A stretch of DNA of 64,000 nucleotides from Notolepis coatsorum (GCA_963971535.1 OZ020587.1:156593877-156657876), one strand, 5' to 3'; shown: positions 23,105-34,224, counted from the stretch's first letter. The notes: generated by a model not told the origin, from the letters alone. Numbers and translations are program-made.

Positions 23105-24050
23105 GAAAGAGAGAGAGAGAGAAAGAGAGAGAGAGGCGGGGAGTGAGGGGGAGGGAGGGCAGGAGAGAGAGAGAGAGGGAAGGAGAGAAAGGGAGGTGGG
23201 GAGTGAGGGGGAGGAAGGGCAGGAGAGAGAGAGAGGGAAGGAGAGAAAGGGAGGTGGGGAGTGAGGGGAAGGGAGGGCAGGAGAGAGAGAGAGGGAAGGA
23301 GAGAAAGGGAGGTGGGGAGTGAGGGGGAGGAAGGGCAGGAGAGAGAGTGAGGCGGCGAGGGGGGGAGAGGGAATGGAAGAGAGGTGGATGGGGGTAGGGA
23401 GAGAGAGAGAGAGAAGGGGGGGTGAGGGGGGAGAGGGAATGGAAGAGAGGTGGAGGGGGGCAGGGAGAGAGAGAGAGAGAAGGGGGGGTGAGAGGTGGAG
23501 GGGGTTAGGGAGAGAGAGAGGGGGGTTGAGGGGGGAGAGGGAATGGAAGAGAGGTGGCGGGGGGTAGGGAGAAGGAGGGAGGGAGAGAGAGAGGGGGGTT
23601 GAGGGGGGGAGAGGGAACGGAAGAGAGGTGGAGAGGGTTAGGGAGAGAGAGGGGGGGTGAGGTGGAGGGGGTTAGGGAGAGAGAGAGGGGGGGTGAGAAG
23701 GAGGGTGAGTGAAGGAGGGAGGGAGAGAGAGAGGGGGGTTGAGGGGGGGAGAGGGAATGGAAGAGAGGTGGAGGGGGTTAGGGAGAGAGAGAGGGGGGTT
23801 GAGGGGGGGAGAGGGAATGGAAGAGAGGTGGCGGGGGGTAGGGAGAGAGAGAGAAGGGGGGTGAGTGAAGGAGGGAGGGAGAGAGAGAGGGGGGAGAGGG
23901 AATGGAAGAGAGGTGGAGGGGGTTAGGGAGAGAGAGAGAGGGGTTGAGGGGGGAGAGGGAATGGGAGAGAGGTGGCGGGAGTGGGGAGAGAGAGAGAGAG
24001 AAGGGGGGGTGAGTGAAGAAGGGAGGGAGAGAGAGAGGGAGAGAGAGATT
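23105..24050. repeat. Purine-only G/A minisatellite tract (~950 bp)
   Basis: The + strand is almost entirely G and A. It consists of degenerate units such as ggagagggaatggaagagagg and gggttagggagagagag (units ~50-80 bp). Open frames here are low-complexity artefacts. Such strand asymmetry can favour triplex DNA and, with the G-runs, quadruplexes. Confidence 0.9.
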
Positions 24051-24192
24051 CCACGTCCACATATCACCTCATTGGCCGAAACTACACTAAATACAATATA
24101 GCTTATGCAGCATAATCGGCCAACCCTCTCGTCAAATGACCCCACTCTTAAAGAATGACCTCCTAACCAGGACGGGAGCATTGAACTGCCCC

Positions 24193-24194
<2 letters not shown>

Positions 24195-24257
<63 letters not shown>
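24195..24257. repeat. (GA)n microsatellite
   Basis: About 31 uninterrupted GA units, then degenerate G/A sequence to about 24320. Confidence 0.95.
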
Positions 24258-24263
<6 letters not shown>

Positions 24264-24439
24264 GGAGAGGGAGGGAGAGAGATAGAGGGAGAGAGTGAGA
24301 AAGAGGGGGAGGAGGGGGGAACCTGGGCCCCACATTCCACCACTAGATTAAACTATTTCACCAAACTATTACAGCATAACAACCTAATTCTACTATCAAA
24401 CTAACTTCTAAAAGAAACATCTCCTGTGTGTAGAACCAC

Positions 24440-26390
24440 ATGAAACCAAAAGCAGCTTCGAATGGAAACTTACCCTGGCCTCTGCTGCCCCCTACTGCAT
24501 TCCTAAACAAACACCATCTTCCTCTCAAAAATGGCCGTCTGGCGCCCCTACTCAAGATGGCCGCTCTATCGCGAGATATCCCGAGAGTCTCGTCATGCTA
24601 TGTCGTTAGCACAGGTAGCTTAGCATATTAGCTTAGTTAGCTTTTAGCTCAGCGCAGGTAGCCAGCACGTCCACCGCTCCACGCACCCCTATGACGTCAC
24701 AACCGGCGACCACTTAGCAACATTATCTCCGTTAGCGCGGCTAGTTAGCATTAGCTTAGCTTCACCCTCGACACCATAATAACGTTCCCCAACGGCCCAT
24801 TGTCCCGTTTCGCCGCGCGGGCCGACACCTCGCAATGTTAGCGCAACACCGCTCCACCCTACAACAAAACTTAAATCCTCTCAAAACGCCAGTGTACAGA
24901 TTTAATCAAAAAAATAAAAACATTATAACACACAGGCCATCTCAAACCGTAGCTTGACCCCACCGCCTTTGTTTCATCAGTGCATAGGGCGACTTCCGGG
25001 TCAAACTTTTGATTTCTTATTACATTAAACAATTATCTTAAACGTGTCGAATCCGAAAATTTTAAAGTGCCATACACATCCCCATAGTCCCATGATACTA
25101 CCGATCGACTACATACACTCGAAACTACGCCGCCCCGTCTCTAGTTTTAGCTCGAACGCCCCCGCGGCTAACGTAGCAGCTAATGCCGCCGTGTTCCAAC
25201 GGCCCCCGAAAAACCGGCGTTCAACTATTACATTTCCCCACGGCTGTTGGTCATTAAAATTTCATAATAATACAACAATAAGCTCTCACGTTTCGTCAGA
25301 CATTCCTAACCTCTAGCAATCATTCAAGCATACATATTATTGATACAATTCAAACATCATTCAGATTTTGATCTCATGCCATTGTTATCAAAGCTCCCGC
25401 GTGGCCATCTTTAAAGATTCACATTCTATGTTTACATTTTTCAATAGTTTCCGCGCGTCTATTAAAAACGAGATTACGTGCAATCGTTCACTTTAACTGT
25501 ACTTAATGTTTTGATTACAAACAGTATTTTGAACCGAATCGTTGTTAAGTACTTCTTACTCACCGAAATCACGACGGACATGTATAGTAATATGATCCAG
25601 AGTCTACACGCACTCAAATGGATCTCCGCCGACTATGGTTTTCTGTAATCCACAAATCTCCATTTGTAGACAAACCTAGTCAACTTCGTCTTAATCCCTT
25701 CGATCAAACCTTAATGTGGGCACGATCTCCATTTAGTCCGGTCGGTATTCATCCAGAGAGCTCGCCCCGTCGAATTGAAACGGTAGCGGCTGCCTCTGCA
25801 CAATACTCTCCAAAAACCTACGGTATTAGCTCCGGAAAGGCCTCCCCCTCATATTACTTCCACGTTAATGCTCGTGACCCATAACTCCCATTTATCATAT
25901 TGATGCCCTCCATACTCACATCTCCTGATTAGGCGACCCGAACAATGTTGAATTATAGTATTAACAACCCTACGTCCCGCCGACGGATCAGATCCCCGCC
26001 GGACGCCGTTTGAGATACGGCTCCCAGCCGAAACCCGCTCCATCTTGCAAGCGTAGACACACAACTCACTCATTGTCCAGACACGTAAAAAAATTACCAC
26101 CTCAGCTGTGCACGGTCCCGGGAAAAACGACTATGTTTGTCCATTACCCGGGAGACACCCATCGGACCTTCCTAACATTAGATGGTCATTACATCCCAAT
26201 GTAGTCCGACACAATTCGCGAGACGCGCATCAAACACCCTCGCCGGCCGATTGAACTAATCAATATGATAACAGTGTTATGCACCCCAACGCCTCATTAC
26301 TATACCCCTCCCCGAGAGCAATATATATGAGGTACAATCCTGTCAACCCCCGTTCGAACTGAGCGCCCATCGTATCTTTCCATCATGGCT
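24440..26390. other. CpG-rich leader of provirus-like fossil
   Basis: Frequent CpG in moderate GC. It contains promoter-like words: caagatggccgc (YY1-like) and tatcgcgagata, whose reverse complement includes tctcgcga (ZBTB33-like). It lies between the 5' LTR and the Gag-like frame, so it is either an unusually long leader or host-derived sequence. No coding frame was recognised. Confidence 0.4.
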
Positions 26391-26391
26391 T

Positions 26392-26402
26392 GTACTCACC
26401 TA
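26392..26402 (-). promoter_or_regulatory. Candidate splice donor in proviral leader
   Basis: On the minus strand, gatag|gtgagtac is a strong donor match about 80-100 bases downstream of the primer site, where retroviruses commonly keep their major donor. Confidence 0.4.
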
Positions 26403-26478
26403 TCCTCAGGTTCTGATGTTTCGAATCCGACGTCCAGTGTAGCCGTAAAAAAAAATCAAAATCAAGGACGCATCTCGT

Positions 26479-26496
26479 TCTCGATTCACGGCACCA
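26479..26496 (-). promoter_or_regulatory. tRNA-His-like primer-binding site
   Basis: Minus strand tggtgccgtgaatcgaga lies four bases inside the 5' LTR. The first eleven bases equal the tRNA-His primer site tggtgccgtga, and the rest is close. Confidence 0.6.
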
Positions 26497-26500
26497 CTTT

Positions 26501-28030
26501 TGAAGTCACAAAGGTCTATGTTCTGGTTCTGATAAGATCAGAACCGGCTGGATCATAGTACTCTGCGTTGTGAATTGTGTCTCCTAAAAACCCTTGTACT
26601 TTCAAAAGACCAAATGGTCTTGTTCGACAGCAGCTAAGCAGGAGAAATGAAGAGGAGAAGGTGTACTAGCATCTGTTTAATTCAAAGTTAAGAGTGTAAT
26701 TACAATGGTTTTGGTTCAATTACAATAAAGAACACTATAATATTCAAGGTACCGGAGCACTATGCCACTCGTCCTTCTAAGAAAGCAGATTAAAGAATGT
26801 TAGTTGTTCCGTTGTTGATATTCTTTGTTGAAACAAAGAATAGTCTTTTCTCCCTCCAAAAGCTCTTTTCCGTTGTGTCTCCTCTGCCCACGCCGTCCGC
26901 TGTGTGAAGGTGGGTGTTGTCCTGTGTCGTTCCGTTTCAGAGTCCCTCCACAGTCACCACACCCCCCCCTTATATCAAAAGCCTGGAGTGTCTGCATGAT
27001 GTCACCGGAGTGACGTCAAGCAGATGTGTTCCTCCAATCACGGCCTCTCTAAGTTTGAATTTGAAATAGAAGGTTGTCCTCAGTAAGCCAACCCTCTCTA
27101 CTTTGTTTCAGATCAGAGAATAGTTTCACTGTCTATATTTACGTTACAGTTCGGTTTCATAATTCAAGATGTGTATTTTTGAATCGGGGATAACCAGATG
27201 ACCACATAGATACCATTTTCTACTCAAAACAGCTTTATACTTGACCAGAATCACAGTCTTTTATCATTAATTCCACTTGTATAGTGTCCTAATCATGTTC
27301 TTGTAACTTACATCAATATCTATTTTATACAGGTATTATTCAGCACGTTAAGTATTTTCCAATGAAGTTTCAGAAGTGGTTTAATTTCAAACTCTGTGAT
27401 TCTTACAGCAAGACAGGAGAAAACCAGGTGGTCACATGAAATGCCGGTGCATCTGTTGGGACACCTGATACTCCTTTGAAGTGAGATAACCAACTGTTCT
27501 CAGGGAGATGTTATCTCTGGTTTTAAATAGAAACTTGGAAGCTTGTATAGTAATAAACGGGGGTCTGCTGACAGCCCTATTCAGTGTCCTGTTTTTGGTA
27601 AACACAGCCGTTTGTTCTCATTTAAAAGCTGGCCGACCAGCGTGACCAGTATCCTGTCGTATTTACATATAGTGTTAGGTCCAGTTTACCCAGACCAACT
27701 GACATTCTTCCAGTGCCTAATTTAATCAATCACTTATCTAATGTGAGACTTCTAAATCCCATATATTTTAACTAACTGTTGGGGAGAATATCAGAACTTT
27801 ATATATCAATAACAGAGTAAATCTATTGAATCACAGCAGACTTGGGCCAGAGTTATATTGAACTATATCAGAATATTTTCTGGATTTACTTTATGAGACT
27901 AGCCTACGTGTGGGTGTTCTGACCATATCTATTACCATCTCCCAACAGCTGTTGACCTGTGGGACTCAATATTCAACCAACATAATATTTCCATAATGAT
28001 TGGACAGTTTGGACTGAGAATTCCACTACA
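26501..28030 (-). repeat. 5' LTR of provirus-like fossil
   Basis: Direct repeat of 10706-12241 with tg...ca ends, followed by gctg (28031-28034), the second target-duplication copy. Confidence 0.9.
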
Positions 28031-28655
28031 GCTGAACAAAAGACCTTAATCTGGGGCCGGTGTTCGTAAACATTGTCAGTTAGCCCCCATAGCACTAACA
28101 GACAAGTGGAGCCGCAAGCAAAACAGTACTCACCAACCTGAAACCCACCGCTTCTCACAACAGCGGCGCGTCCTACAGTTCAGCTGTGTCCTGAAAGGTT
28201 TCACCCCAACCAGCACAGCAAGGAACTGCAGTTGAGAGGCATGCAGCGGCGTGCTCCCAATACGAAAACCGGTGGAGGATTTTAGAATGATCACCATCTT
28301 CCAGACACTCCAGTGACGAAGACAATATCGCCGTATTTTCTCGAAAATAGTGAGAGAGAAAATAAAGATATGATGTCAACGTATCTCTTGTTCTTCCTTT
28401 CCTCGTAAACATTGTCAGCCAATATTTTTCTCCACGTCAAGTGGGCATATGAGCAACACGTTGCTTGTGATGAAATTTGAGAAGGAGATGAGTGTGTGGC
28501 ACCACCCCTGCTTATGTAGGTAAGCGGATGGGGGTGTGGCCAGATGAATGCTGGCATTTAAAGGTACATTTTGAAATGTATTCAGTATATATATGCTGAA
28601 GCGAGATATATGCAATGAGACGCTGAGCGGGAGCTAGTGTGATACAGAACCTGTC
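28031..28655. repeat. End of an element shared in inverted orientation with 83-361
   Basis: 28460-28620 is the reverse complement of 83-230 with few differences. The outer edge (gagctagtgtgatacagaa, reverse complement) matches 322-341. The word cgtaaacattgtcag occurs twice (28065, 28405). It may be one terminus of a DNA element that the fossils later entered. No transposase was seen. Confidence 0.5.
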
Positions 28656-28710
28656 TGTAGTGTGGTAGTGAAAGGTTAACCTTCTGTAGTGTGGTAGTGA
28701 AAGGGTTAAT
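28656..28710. repeat. 30-bp ttctgtagtgtggtagtgaaaggg minisatellite, two monomers
   Basis: The same monomer family occurs at 1-24, 29027-29176, 31797-31990, 59015-59215 and 62602-62822. Confidence 0.85.
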
Positions 28711-29026
28711 GTACCACGAGAGCTTCCTACAGTAGTTCTTCCCAAAATGGATCCGCTTTCTTCCTATACATCACGTTGCGTGAGATAAGCTATGAAAAGC
28801 AACACGCAGCATTAGACGCCGTCAGCAGCACTTCCCGACAAATGAAACGTGTGTAGAGATGAGATGAGAATCGAGGACGGATCTGTTCATAATAAACTCA
28901 TATCTTTCCCACTTTAATTGGAACAAGCGTGCAGTTCATTAACCGGGCTCCCTCAGGGCCGAGTCCTCCCAATTATTTAATTGGACTGTTGCCTTCGCTA
29001 AGAGTTGACATCGTTTTTTGATTAAC
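28711..29026. other. Unassigned, no feature seen
   Basis: AT-balanced sequence with no repeat or frame recognised. Confidence 0.3.
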
Positions 29027-29176
29027 CCTTTCACTGCCGCACTACCAAACAGTTAACCCTTTCACTGCGACAATACACCGAAGGTTAACCCTTTCACTGC
29101 CACACAACAGCAGGTTAACCCTTTCACCGCCACACTACAGAAGGTTGACCCTTTACTATCACACTACCACTACTAT
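29027..29176. repeat. 30-bp minisatellite, five monomers in one orientation
   Basis: Monomers of the type ttaaccctttcactgccaca. The order of variant monomers (ccgcactaccaaa, then cgacaatac, then ccacac) matches the palindromic locus at 62602. Confidence 0.85.
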
Positions 29177-29223
29177 CACACGGCGCCTCGCTCGGTCGCC
29201 TCAGTTGAACGGGTTGAACGTGA

Positions 29224-29350
29224 GGCACAAGTTGTAAAGCGCTTTGGATAAAAGCTGCTATATAGAATAGAATAGAATAGAATAGAATAGAATAGAATAG
29301 AATAGAATAGAAATACTTTAATGATCCCGAGGGAGATTTGGCACTACAAA
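29224..29350 (+). repeat. LINE/SINE-type tails plus (AATAG)n
   Basis: gtaaagcgctttggataaaagc is the common fish LINE/SINE tail. It runs into about nine aatag units (29264-29311) and then actttaatgatcccgaggg, another common retroposon tail. Confidence 0.6.
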
Positions 29351-29716
29351 TCGCTCACAGTAAACATTTAGGTAGACAAAACCAATTAGTCACGAATAAG
29401 AATAAAAATAAGCCTAAGAATAAAGAATAAAATAAGCCTAGGAATAAAATAATAATAATAAAATACGGTCCGGGATTTACATTTCCTATGTTATGTATTA
29501 TATATATTCCACATGGGAACAGTACAGTCACCATTATTGGAAGCTCGTGTGTTTGCTCTGCTAGAGCTCCAACGTCTAACCACCAGTCCAGAAAATAACG
29601 ATGATACATGAGACGTTTAAAAACGAGTCTAATATATTACAGAAAATTACAACATTTTCAAACGTGAAAAGATTGTGCTTACTCAAAACACTGCAGTGAT
29701 GCCATCGCATTGTGAT

Positions 29717-29717
<1 letters not shown>

Positions 29718-29793
<76 letters not shown>
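29718..29793. repeat. (TG)n microsatellite
   Basis: 38 uninterrupted dinucleotide units. Confidence 0.97.
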
Positions 29794-29796
<3 letters not shown>

Positions 29797-30159
29797 GGGA
29801 CATCTATAACTGTGGCACCGGATAGTATGGAAAAACACCATGAGAATATGATGACATCGTGAGGTCATTCCTCAGGTTTTGCCCGGATGTTTTTAAGACA
29901 TAATCATACCCATTAATTTCTAATCAATTAGCCTTTTCCAGCCTTTTTGTGGTGCCCAGATCGCATCACTAGTTGTAGTCAAATGACACGCCACATCGTT
30001 TTTATGTAGTAATGAAAAATATTATGTGAAGAAGTACAGTATTTATGGATTATGATTATATGATTTAAATGTATTCATCCATGTTAACATGGTCATTAAA
30101 GTAGTTATAGTGAAAAACCACAACGACGATTGTCTGAGTTATATGAACTCTGGAATGGA

Positions 30160-30306
30160 GACAAGGCTCAGCTAATTGTTTGCTCCTTCATGGCTGAGTT
30201 TGAAAAGCTTCCATCTGGAAGGCGGCTAAGGGGTCCCCCTAGGCCCCAAGAAACATATTTAAGAAGTCTTTCATCCCACATGCCATTGCTCTGATGAATT
30301 CTTAGC
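30160..30306 (+). pseudogene. LINE reverse-transcriptase C-terminal fragment
   Basis: The frame ending at 30305 reads NIFKKSFIPHAIALMNS and then stops. This resembles the usual C-terminus (FKNSFIPSAIRLLN) of vertebrate LINE ORF2 proteins. The upstream part is not open for long, so this is a 5'-truncated remnant. Confidence 0.6.
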
Positions 30307-30375
30307 TTTTCATTTGAACCGTGGCACTGATTAGTATACCTGAAGCTGTCTGTGTTTATGTTGTTGTGTTTGTGT

Positions 30376-30764
30376 TAGGGATGTCCGATATTATCGGCCT
30401 ACCGATATTATCGGCCGATATCGGCATTCAAATGTGATATCGGAAAATATCGGTATCGGTTTTCAAAAAAAAAATATATATATATATATATTTTTTTTTA
30501 CATTTCTATAACCTTTATTTACCCAGGCAAGCAAGTAAGAACAAATTCCGATTTTATTTATTGTCAAAAGTATGCATAATGTTGTGTTAATTCCACAACA
30601 AGAGATATGTAATGTTAATTACCTGAAATTATTCCGTTTTTTGGGGGGGAAACCCTGCATATATCGGTATCGGTTGATATCGGTTGATTTCTGTATCGGA
30701 AATTAAGAGTTGGACAATATCGCTATATCGGTATCGGTAAAAAAGCCAATATCGAGCATCCATA
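30376..30764. mobile_element. hAT-type MITE (tagggatg... family)
   Basis: Ends tagggatgtccgatatt and, inverted, tatggatgctcgatattgg. Flanked by gtttgtgt (30368-30375) and gtttgtgg (30765-30772), an 8-bp duplication with one mismatch as hAT elements leave. No coding. A second full copy is at 61227-61601. Confidence 0.85.
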
Positions 30765-30943
30765 GTTTGTGGTGTTGTTGCTGTTTTGTCTATGCATTTT
30801 GGCTGTTTTGGGCCAATGTCCTTTGTGCCTGTGTGGTGTTTGTACTGTGTTGTTGTCTCGTTGATTGCAACCACGGCGACCACGGCGACAAATGTCCACG
30901 AAAGTAAAAAAATAAAAACATTATATCCGAGATTGCTACAGAG

Positions 30944-31084
30944 CTTAACGGCCCTCATCCCCTTCTTCAGGCCCTCTCCCAGAATGCAGAGCTCCGAACT
31001 CGACTCAACCGCATCCATTCCGACTCCGTCCCGTCGGAGCAAGCGGTCAGCGTCATCAACATCATCTCCATGCCTGACGACGAG
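30944..31084 (+). CDS. osbpl6: osbpl6-like exon (linker before FFAT)
   Basis: In frame it reads LLQALSQNAELRTRLNRIHS and then DSVPSEQAVSVINIISMPDDE up to a good donor (gag|gtaggt). This matches the ORP6 helical linker just upstream of the FFAT motif. The 3' boundary is secure. The 5' boundary is not: 30944 keeps the PHPLLQ that homologues appear to share, whereas 30971 follows a better pyrimidine tract (ccccttcttcag). Both keep phase 0. The next exon is 24.9 kb away. No earlier exon was seen, so the window to the left is probably intron too. Confidence 0.7.
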
Positions 31085-31185
31085 GTAGGTCGCTGACGCT
31101 GGAGGTCCTGACCCGTTCTGTGGGACAGTCACTATAGGGCAGAGGTTCTCAAACTACAGGTCGTGACCAAAAGTGGGGTCATGGT

Positions 31186-31554
31186 TAGGGTTGGGCATCA
31201 TTTGGATTTGAACGATTCCGGTTCCGATTCCGATTCTCCATTTCGATTCCTGTTCTAAACGATTCTCGATTCCGATTCTTTGCGGTGCAGGTCAAAACAG
31301 GTCACAGCTTATTTCGCAGGAGATTTTTATTTTATTTTTTTATCTTAAATTGTTTTCATAAAAAATTCACATTTCACATTTCACATTGTCAGTTGACTTG
31401 ATACAGTTTAATTTGGTTGCTGTACTGTAACTATGGTATTAATTAACAAAATTAAAAAAAAATTAAAAAATTCAAATCGAAATTAAGAATCGAAATGCAA
31501 ACCGGAAGTTAGGAACCGGTTCCTATTAGAACCGGTTCTCTGTGCCCAACCCTA
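31186..31554. mobile_element. hAT MITE (tagggttgggcat) nested
   Basis: Inverted ends tagggttgggca and tgcccaaccct(a). Duplication gtcatggt/gtcatggg (31178-31185, 31555-31562). Subterminal gattcc/ggttcc repeats as usual for this fish family. Confidence 0.88.
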
Positions 31555-31796
31555 GTCATGGGTAGGTGACAGTGGGGTCACTTGCACATTGGCAAGTTAT
31601 ATAAAAAATAAAAAATAAATCTCTTATTTCTTTGGTTCTGGCAACATATTTGGGATAAATATGCTTTGTTTTATAAATGGGTATTGATAACATAGTGCTG
31701 TAATTAAATGTTCTAATAAATATGCATGATCAAGTTTGCACAACGTGTGCTTTTATTTTGATATTCCTTAATTCCACGTTGAAATTACACAATACA

Positions 31797-31990
31797 TTAA
31801 CCCTTTCACTGCCGTACTACAGAAGGTTAACCCTTTACTACCCGTCGGTAGTGTGATAGTAAAGGTTAACCTTCTGTAGTGCGGCAGTGAAAGGGTTAAC
31901 CTTCTGTCGCGCTGCAGTGAAAGGGTTAACCTGATGTCGTGTGGCGGTGAAAGGGTTAACCTTCTGTCGTGTGGCAGTGAAAGGGTTAAG
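31797..31990. repeat. Palindromic 30-bp minisatellite locus
   Basis: Two monomers in one orientation, then five in the other, around a centre near 31845. It can fold into a long hairpin. Confidence 0.85.
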
Positions 31991-32064
31991 TGAGGGGTCG
32001 CCAAAAAATTCCTAAATAAAATGGGGTTGTGGTATAAAAAGGTTTGAGAACGCCTGCTATAGGA

Positions 32065-32400
32065 AGGTGTAGTCTGACTTTAGTTTAGTTTCCCGCGCGG
32101 TCCACCCGTATATGGATTTATCATTGGGAAAATGGATTATCGGCTATTGTAATTATTTTTGCACAAAATGAGTTACCTTCTATCGCTAACATTATTGTTT
32201 AAAGCATATTTGGTTGAAATAAAATTATACGTAATTATTTTACGATTAATTGCGAATTGTTTCACGTTGAGCTATAGATTGTGGATGAATACATGCAGAA
32301 AAGGTACACCGTGCCAATGTTCATGTTTTATTTGTTTTTAAACTAGACGATTTAGAAATGTGTCCATTGGAAATACATTGTGATTTCAAGCGAGGTGGAC
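32065..32400. other. AT-rich intron, nothing recognised
   Basis: No repeat or coding motif seen. Confidence 0.3.
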
Positions 32401-32469
32401 CGGCCGTAAACAACAATGACGTGACCACTACACCTCCCTATAGACCAGGAAGTAACCACCACACCTCCC

Positions 32470-32836
32470 GCGTCTATACTTTCCGTAGCCGCATTTCTGC
32501 AGGCCGCTCTCTGATTGGCCGACGTCAGTTTCTACACTGGTTAGGCTTAGGCACTCTTTCGAAGTAGGTTAAGGTTAGAGTTTGTCTTAGAGCGTGACAG
32601 CAAGTTCTTTCGACGGTTAAGCTTAGGCACTCTTTCGAAGTTGGTTAAGGTTAGAGTTTGTCTTAGAGCATGGCGATAGAACGCCAGGTAGTTTGCAGGC
32701 TGTTCGACGCGGAAATGGGCAAAGACACAGCTCGTCACGCGATTGGGCAAACATGTCAATGGCCAATCAGAGAGCGTCAGTCAGTGGCCAATCAGAGAGC
32801 GTCCTGCAGAAATGCGGCTACGGAAAGTATAGACGC
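32470..32836. mobile_element. Mutator-like foldback element with ~50-bp TIRs
   Basis: The ends are inverted copies over about 50 bases (gcgtctatactttccgtagc...). The 9-bp word acacctccc sits on both sides (32461-32469, 32837-32845), the duplication length of Mutator-like elements. A caution is that the flanks also contain a direct repeat (tatagaccaggaagtaacc) that could give the same pattern. The interior holds a tandem ~75-bp repeat (ttcgaagtnggttaagg). No coding. Confidence 0.6.
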
Positions 32837-33192
32837 ACACCTCCCTATAGACCAGGAAGTAACCACTACACCTCCCTGTAGAGACCGTCTTCCCTGGGCT
32901 TCTGTTGCCAGGGAACAGTTTGGACAGCAACAGGAAATTAACTCGGGTCCATTTAGAGCGTTTATGTCGTCAAGTTAAAAGCGTCTATACTTTTATTACG
33001 ATCTATGGAATGAATACCCAGATAGCAAAAAATTTGTGAATCAACGTTGAAATAGGGTTAGGCAGAAATATTGAATCTATGTTGAAGCCTGACAATTATA
33101 CAAATCGTTGTCTATGACTTACATGTTGAATCAACGTTAGGTTTCAACCATAACTGATACTATATCAATGTTGATTCAACCATCATCTAAAT

Positions 33193-34105
33193 CAGGGGTC
33201 AGCAACCTTTTTGACATGGAGTGCCTGTTTGAAATATAGTTGTAACTAGTGTGCCTCAACAATATTCCATGCATCGTAAATATTTTTTCTCATAATCAGG
33301 TATTTTTAATGATAATTTTTACATTATTACATCATTATCGTTATTATTAACAATATTATTATGATGGTTGTATCAACCCTAAATCTGAGTTGGGGGGGAG
33401 GGATGCAATGCAGACAAACAGCTGCATACAGTGCGACCATTTCACTCACATTTGCCCATTCATTTTTGGACACATCACACACCATCGGTGTGTGTACTGT
33501 ACATGGGCTGTCATAGCTCCACCTACAGGCCTAATGGAGAACACCAGGAGAACACCAGGATGTGAATGGAGGGTGAATGTGAGGTATATCGTGTAAATAA
33601 GTTTTGATTGATCGCAAGACTACACTGTAAAAAATATATAATAAGTTACCAGAACTTAAAAATATTGAGTTCAGTTACTGTGCATTAAGGTTTTCAGTTT
33701 TCAATCCATAATAATCCAGAAAAATAAGTACACAACCACATTATTTCAACCTAATAAAACTATGTTTATTGTCATTGTTTTAAGAACACAAGTTGACTTG
33801 GTAATACTCACATTTTGAGTAAAGAATATGGCTTTTAACATGTGCAATGTTCAATGAAATAGAAAAATAAATAATAAAATTAGTTGATTAATCCCACTGG
33901 TCACAATGGTGACCGTAATAATGTTTTTGTTATAAGGCTCTGCAAATGTTACTGAATGATGTAGCAATGTACTTCCAGCTAAATTGAAATAATAAACAAA
34001 TAAAGGGTCTCAATTAAATATGTGGTAGTAAAAAGAACCTGTGGGAGGATTTCAACAAGATAAATGCGACAACAGTGCAAAATATTTCACTATAATATTT
34101 CAAAG

Positions 34106-34143
<38 letters not shown>

Positions 34144-34216
34144 GCTGCCCCCTGTGCCTATGCAAATGCCCCCGCGTGCCTATGCAGGCACGTGTGCCTA
34201 AGGTTGCCTACCCCTG
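33193..34216. mobile_element. Non-autonomous hAT element (caggggtcagcaac)
   Basis: Ends caggggtcagcaacctttt and (inverted) caggggtaggcaacctt. Perfect 8-bp duplication atctaaat at 33185-33192 and 34217-34224. A 32-bp T run at 34109-34140. No transposase frame. Confidence 0.92.
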
Positions 34217-34224
34217 ATCTAAAT

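Larger units (their letters stand above)
10706..28030 (-). mobile_element. Provirus-like LTR element (ERV-type fossil), 17.3 kb with nested insertion
   Basis: Direct repeats 10706-12241 and 26501-28030 (~99% identical by eye) have tg...ca ends. They are flanked by the 4-bp word gctg at 10702-10705 and 28031-28034. Just inside the right LTR, on the minus strand, is a tRNA-His-like primer site, and inside the left LTR is a purine run (cgacggggga). Orientation is therefore minus. The interior is ~9.4 kb once the nested gypsy element (13757-18600) is discounted. A Gag-like frame with a zinc knuckle lies at 19482-21203. Pol and Env were not recognised, so it looks broken in several ways. LTR similarity suggests a fairly recent insertion. 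Confidence 0.82.
31140..32056. mobile_element. Non-autonomous hAT element (cagaggttctcaaac)
   Basis: Ends cagaggttctcaaac and gtttgagaacgcctg. Flanking 8-bp words ctataggg (31132-31139) and ctatagga (32057-32064) agree at seven of eight. It hosts a second MITE and a minisatellite palindrome. It starts 55 bases after the osbpl6 donor. Confidence 0.85.

Noticed and set aside
23319-24343. Long frames rich in RERERGG or SLSLSLSP
   Set aside because: Low-complexity translations of the G/A tract.
1-28700. A giant virus-like element (Polinton or Teratorn type) spanning the left third
   Set aside because: No capsid, polymerase B, adenain protease or herpesvirus-type gene was seen. The structure is explained by three LTR elements plus short DNA elements.
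29683-29868. His/Thr-rich frames over TG repeats (also at 55821-56056 and 59222-59604)
   Set aside because: Dinucleotide-repeat artefacts. At 59336 and 56019 the true coding is the osbpl6 exon on the + strand.
1-30943. Upstream osbpl6 exons (PH domain and N-terminal regions)
   Set aside because: Looked for ORP-type coding segments on the + strand and saw none. They presumably lie beyond the left edge.
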